Positions 48,949-53,288 of a DNA stretch of 53,288 nt are shown piece after piece. How positions within the stretch are numbered: the stretch's first letter is position 1; each line of letters starts with the position of its first letter. The translations under genes and the position numbers were made by a program. This DNA is from Actinobacteria bacterium OV450 (GTDB lineage Bacteria > Actinomycetota > Actinomycetes > Streptomycetales > Streptomycetaceae): contig LJCW01000331.1 of NCBI GenBank assembly GCA_001298555.1, forward strand, positions 1-53,288, in the 5' to 3' direction. Below the pieces are notes generated by a model. The model was not told the DNA's origin. It was given only the letters and a program-made list of their open reading frames with translations, and ran no database searches.

Positions 48949-50090
48949 CAGGCGTCCTTCGTGAGCAGGGCCGGTACGTCCCAGTCGGCGGCCACGGACT
49001 CGGTGTGCGCGCCCGGCCGGGCGGGCCCGGAGGTCACGCGGGCCGGGGTCGCGGAGAACCGCGGGGCGGGGGCCGGCTGGGTGATCCCGCCGAACTCGGT
49101 GAAGGTCCCGCGGGCGGCCAGGTGCGGGTGCAGCGGCGCCTCGCCTAGGGACAGTACGGGCGCCACGCAGGCGTCGGAGCCCTCGAAGACCGCCGTCCAC
49201 TCCTCGCGCGAACGGGTCTTGAAACGGGCGGCGACCGCCTCGCGGAGGTCGCCCCAGCGGGCCACGTCCTTGCGGGCCGGGGCCTGTTCCCCGATGCCGA
49301 GCAGCTCGACGAAGGTGTCGTAGAACTGCTGCTCCAGGGCGCCGACCGCCATGTACCCGCCGTCGGAGGTCTCGTACGTGCCGTAGAAGGGGCAGCCGCC
49401 GTCGAGGAGGTTGGCCCCGCGCCGGTCCTGCCAGCCGCCGGCCGCCATCATCCCGTGGATCATGGCGGTGAGGTGGGCGGTGCCGTCGACGATGGCCGCG
49501 TCCACGACCTGGCCCGCGCCGCCGGGGGTACGGGCGTGCCGGAGGGCCGCGAGGACGCCGATGACCAGGTACAGCGAGCCGCCCGCGTAGTCCCCGACCA
49601 GGTTCGCGGGGACGGCCGGCGGCTCGCCCGGGTTCCCGATCATGCCGAGGGCGCCGGTGACGGCGATGTACGCGATGTCGTGGCCGGCGGTGTGCGCGAG
49701 CGGGCCGTCCTGGCCCCACCCGGTCATCCGGCCGTAGACCAGCCCGGGGTTCCGGGCGTGGCAGTCGGCGGGGCCCACGCCGAGCCGCTCGGCCACTCCG
49801 GGGCGCAGCCCCTCGATCAGCACGTCGGCCCGCTCGACCAGATCCAGCACACGGTCGGGGCCGCCGGGGGCCTTCAGATCGACCAGGACGGACCGCTTGC
49901 CGCGATTGGTGATGTCGTAGGCGGGGTCGACGGCGAGGGCGCCACCGCCGGGGCGGTCCACTCGTACGACGTCCGCGCCCAGGTCGGCGAGGAGCATGGC
50001 GGCGAACGGGCCCGGGCCGATGCCCGCCAGTTCGACGACGCGCACGCCCGCGAGCGGGCCGCTGCCGGGCACGTTCCCTGTCACTGCCAT
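48948..50090 (-). CDS. alpha-methylacyl-CoA racemase-like (CaiB/BaiF family)
   Basis: A 380-aa class III CoA-transferase-fold protein. Motifs match the racemase subgroup: GRMTGWGQDGPLAHTAGHDI (His), NLVGDYAGGSLYL (Asp) and YMAVGALEQQFYDTF (Glu), the same order as His126, Asp156 and Glu241 of the mycobacterial enzyme. It inverts the 2-methyl stereocentre of branched acyl-CoAs so that beta-oxidation can proceed. It is the first gene of the five-gene operon. The ATG at 50090 follows GGGGG; the frame is open further upstream. Confidence 0.9.
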   Translation of the reverse strand: MAVTGNVPGSGPLAGVRVVELAGIGPGPFAAMLLADLGADVVRVDRPGGGALAVDPAYDITNRGKRSVLVDLKAPGGPDRVLDLVERADVLIEGLRPGVAERLGVGPADCHARNPGLVYGRMTGWGQDGPLAHTAGHDIAYIAVTGALGMIGNPGEPPAVPANLVGDYAGGSLYLVIGVLAALRHARTPGGAGQVVDAAIVDGTAHLTAMIHGMMAAGGWQDRRGANLLDGGCPFYGTYETSDGGYMAVGALEQQFYDTFVELLGIGEQAPARKDVARWGDLREAVAARFKTRSREEWTAVFEGSDACVAPVLSLGEAPLHPHLAARGTFTEFGGITQPAPAPRFSATPARVTSGPARPGAHTESVAADWDVPALLTKDA

Positions 50091-50193
50091 CGAACCCCCG
50101 GCATCCCCGGCACCACCGCCGCCACTGTGTGACACAACCGATGTAACACCAGCGATGCTAGGAACGCGTTCCACTCAGCACAAGAGCAACCGC

Positions 50194-50586
50194 TTAGCCG
50201 GTTGACTCGTTTCGCGCGTCCAGCTCCTTCAGATGCCGTTTGAGGGCGACCGTGCGGTAGCTCTCCTCCACCCACTCGCACAGCACGTCGAGGGAGGGCG
50301 CCGCCTTCTCCCCCAGCGGTACGGAGACCCAGCCGGCCTTCCCCAGCCCGTACCCGGTCGGCTCCGCGCCGGGCGCGGTCATGGCGTGGCCGTGCAGCGC
50401 CTCGTCCTTGAGCTTCACGGAGATTCCCGGCGGCCCGGGGCCGTCGGCGTTGCCCAGGAACACGAAGATCTTCTTGTTCACCTTCACGACGCAGTCCTCG
50501 GGACCCCACGGGAACTCCTCCGCGGCCTCCGGCAGCCCTCGGGCAAACTCCCGCACCGCCTCCCACTTGCGCACCGCAGACCTCAT
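50194..50586 (-). CDS. MmcQ/YjbR-family protein
   Basis: A 130-aa protein of the MmcQ/YjbR family. Conserved features are the ARGLPEAAEEFPWGPEDCVV N-terminal part (the PWG segment), a KKIFVFLG strand and KAGWVSVPLG near the C-terminus. The fold resembles some DNA-binding CyaY-like proteins, but no function is established. The ATG has GGAGG five bases upstream; an earlier in-frame ATG would add 16 residues of Cys/Arg-rich sequence. Confidence 0.85.
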   Translation of the reverse strand: MRSAVRKWEAVREFARGLPEAAEEFPWGPEDCVVKVNKKIFVFLGNADGPGPPGISVKLKDEALHGHAMTAPGAEPTGYGLGKAGWVSVPLGEKAAPSLDVLCEWVEESYRTVALKRHLKELDARNESTG

Positions 50587-50775
50587 GGACTCCTCCGCTC
50601 GGCACACGTCGCACCTGCTCGCACCCGCTCGCACTCACTCGCACTCGCAGCCGGTCCTCACGCTAGCGCCGACCTCCGGCCGCGGCAGCCGGGCCGGACC
50701 GGACCGGAGGCACTGTTCGTACGGCGCACGCCGCGCGCTAGCCTCAGCCACCGACAGCAGCGGGGAGGAGCCGTG

Positions 50776-52068
<1,293 letters not shown>

Positions 52069-52128
52069 GAGCGGGGGACCGTGGCCGCTCGGCCCGCGCC
52101 GGGGGCGCGCGTCGAAGGTGGCGCCCGT

Positions 52129-52180
52129 CGGGGGGGGTGGCGTGCGTCGGGGGGGGGTGCGCCGGGGGGCGTGCGTCGGG
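52129..52180 (+). other. G-run tract (possible G-quadruplex)
   Basis: Runs of 8, 9, 6 and 3 guanines on the plus strand, with GCGTGCGTCGGG repeated around them, between the stop codons of two convergent genes. It could form a G-quadruplex and act as a pause or terminator, or be a replication-slippage hotspot. Confidence 0.55.
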
Positions 52181-52182
52181 TG

Positions 52183-52860
52183 TCAGGAGGCCTCGCGCAG
52201 GGCCCGCCTGCACAGCGAGTCGGCGTGCCGCGTGGACTCGGGGATCCGGAAACGGGGGCTCAGCGCGAGGGCGTGGGCGCAGGCGTTGTCGAGGGAGACC
52301 CGGTGGCCCACGGAGACGTACACCGGCTTGATCCCGTCCTGCGTGCGCAGCGCCCGGCCGACGACGGCGCCGTCGGCCGCGACCAGCGGCGCGGCGTCGC
52401 CGCGCCGGGTCCCGGGCTCCTCGTACGTGAACGTGAACGGGTTCTTGGCCACCCCGATGCTGGGCAGCCCGGTGACCACGCCGAGGTGGCAGGCCAGACC
52501 GAAGCCGCGGGGGTGGGCGAGCCCGTAGCCGTCGCAGACGACCAGGTCGGGGACGGCGCTGAGCGCGTCCAGCGCGGCCAGCACGGTGGGCAGTTCCCGG
52601 AAGGCGAGGAGCCCGGGCACGTAGGGGAAGCTGACGTGCCCGACCGAGGTCGCCTCCTCGACGACCTCCAGCGTGGCGGCGTCGAGGACGACGGCCGCGG
52701 CGGCGACCAGGTCACGCTCGTCGTCGTAGGCGACGTCCACGCCTGCGACCAGCCCGCGACCGGGCGGCGGACCGGGCTCGTCCAGTACGACCTGATGGCG
52801 GAGTTCGTCTTGTATCGCCCGGGCCTCGGCCTCGTCGGCGGGGGTCTTTGCGCTCGTCAT
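52183..52860 (-). CDS. nfi: endonuclease V
   Basis: A 225-aa DNA repair enzyme nicking near deoxyinosine. Family motifs appear in order: VAGVDVAYDDER with the catalytic aspartate region, FPYVPGLLAFRELP (the FPYIPG-type motif), VCDGYGLAHPRGFGLACHLG with the second acidic site, and KPVYVSVGHRVSL near the C-terminus. Length is typical. The ATG (52860) is 26 bp from the divergent YciI-like gene, so the promoter region is very short. Confidence 0.94.
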   Translation of the reverse strand: MTSAKTPADEAEARAIQDELRHQVVLDEPGPPPGRGLVAGVDVAYDDERDLVAAAAVVLDAATLEVVEEATSVGHVSFPYVPGLLAFRELPTVLAALDALSAVPDLVVCDGYGLAHPRGFGLACHLGVVTGLPSIGVAKNPFTFTYEEPGTRRGDAAPLVAADGAVVGRALRTQDGIKPVYVSVGHRVSLDNACAHALALSPRFRIPESTRHADSLCRRALREAS

Positions 52861-52886
52861 GATGGTGCGAGAGTAGCCTGGCGATC

Positions 52887-53186
52887 ATGTTCGTCATGGA
52901 GCTCACCTACACCGCGCCCATCGAAGCAGTCGAAGACGAGTTGGACGCCCACATCGCCTGGCTGGACGGCTACTACGCCTCCGGCGTCTTCCTCGCCTCG
53001 GGGCGCAAGGTCCCGCGCGAGGGCGGCATCATCCTGGCTCGGGGCGTCTCGCGCGCGGAGATCGAGAAGATCGCGTCGGAAGACCCGTTCATCCTGGCGG
53101 GCGTCTGCTCGTACCGCATCACGGAGTTCATAGCGACGAAGACCTCCTCGGACCTGGCGGCGGTACGGGAGAACCCGGCGGTTTAG
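52887..53186 (+). CDS. YciI-family protein
   Basis: A 99-aa ferredoxin-like-fold protein of the YciI family. It has the helix ending AHIAWLDGYYASGVFLASGR with its conserved His, and the GGIILARG and DPFILAGVCSYRITEF segments. Members are often tied to small-molecule chemistry, such as muconolactone-isomerase-like or chlorinated-compound metabolism, but most are uncharacterised. The ATG used is 26 bp from the divergent endonuclease V gene; an ATG three codons later is also possible. No gene follows to the window end. Confidence 0.85.
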   Translation: MFVMELTYTAPIEAVEDELDAHIAWLDGYYASGVFLASGRKVPREGGIILARGVSRAEIEKIASEDPFILAGVCSYRITEFIATKTSSDLAAVRENPAV

Positions 53187-53288
53187 GGGGCGTGAGCTGG
53201 CCGGGGTCTGGTGGGGCGGATCGGGAGGCTGCGGGGCGGGGCTGCGCACTCGGGGGCGGAGAGCATGTCGGGATCCGGGGGGCGGTGT

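Overview
The window looks like a Streptomyces chromosome segment: very high GC, third-position G/C bias, GTG/TTG starts and many 1-14 bp gene overlaps. A complete bacterial hopanoid operon sits beside idi and a gene of the Streptomyces SCO6745 family. From memory, the 4.5-32.4 kb part follows the order of the S. coelicolor SCO6745-SCO6771 region; I could not align it.

Layout. (1) 1-1.4 kb: 5' end of a secreted cell-wall protein gene behind a clear ydaO-type (c-di-AMP) riboswitch, then a tyrosine phosphatase. (2) 1.45-11.4 kb, minus strand: hpnC-hpnD-small ORF-hpnE-polyprenyl synthase-shc-hpnG-hpnH-hpnO. All junctions are overlapping or within a few bases except a 114-bp gap before shc. The products carry farnesyl diphosphate to squalene, hopene, adenosylhopane, ribosylhopane and aminobacteriohopanetriol. 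(3) 11.7-18.7 kb, minus strand: a second tightly packed operon with a large CDP-alcohol phosphotransferase (DUF5941-like, probably CTG start), a sugar-phosphate/phosphocholine-type nucleotidyltransferase, a glycerol-1-phosphate-dehydrogenase-like enzyme, a second CDP-alcohol phosphotransferase, a GT2 glycosyltransferase and a TagGH/Wzm-Wzt-type ABC exporter. This reads as a make-and-export pathway for an unidentified phospho-glycolipid or glycopolymer. (4) 19.3-25.7 kb: idi, an RsbW-like ATP-binding protein, a crotonase lacking both catalytic glutamates, a DJ-1/PfpI protein beside a GlxA-type AraC regulator, an ABC-F ATPase and a short-chain dehydrogenase. (5) 25.7-28.9 kb: a MAB_1171c-type membrane protein overlapping an ImmA/IrrE-type metallopeptidase, then two more membrane proteins. 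(6) 29-37 kb: tex, an SCO6745-family protein, a small helical protein, a secreted M1 peptidase, an MpaB-like oxygenase and a secreted sphingomyelinase-like phosphodiesterase, separated by strong hairpin terminators.

(7) 37.1-40.5 kb looks accessory. An XRE-type regulator and a YfbR-like HD nucleotidase are transcribed away from four small genes: a 109-aa protein, a 26-aa single-pass microprotein coupled to it by GTGA, a GRDP-like protein with a Cys/Gly tail, and a 68-aa protein. The block ends at a terminator and a truncated XRE gene. (8) 40.5-50.1 kb: fatty-acid or branched acyl-CoA catabolism. A fadD-type ligase faces a MerR regulator, followed by a five-gene minus-strand operon (AMACR, LLM oxidoreductase, acyl-CoA dehydrogenase, thiolase, FadB-type bifunctional enzyme). 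(9) 50.2-53.2 kb: MmcQ/YjbR protein, saccharopine-dehydrogenase-like protein, a G-run tract, endonuclease V and a YciI-like protein.

The two regions I consider most likely to hold undescribed biology are the glycerol-phosphate/export operon (11.7-18.7 kb) and the XRE/HD/small-protein island (37.1-40.5 kb). No tRNA, rRNA, CRISPR array, intact IS element or origin was seen.
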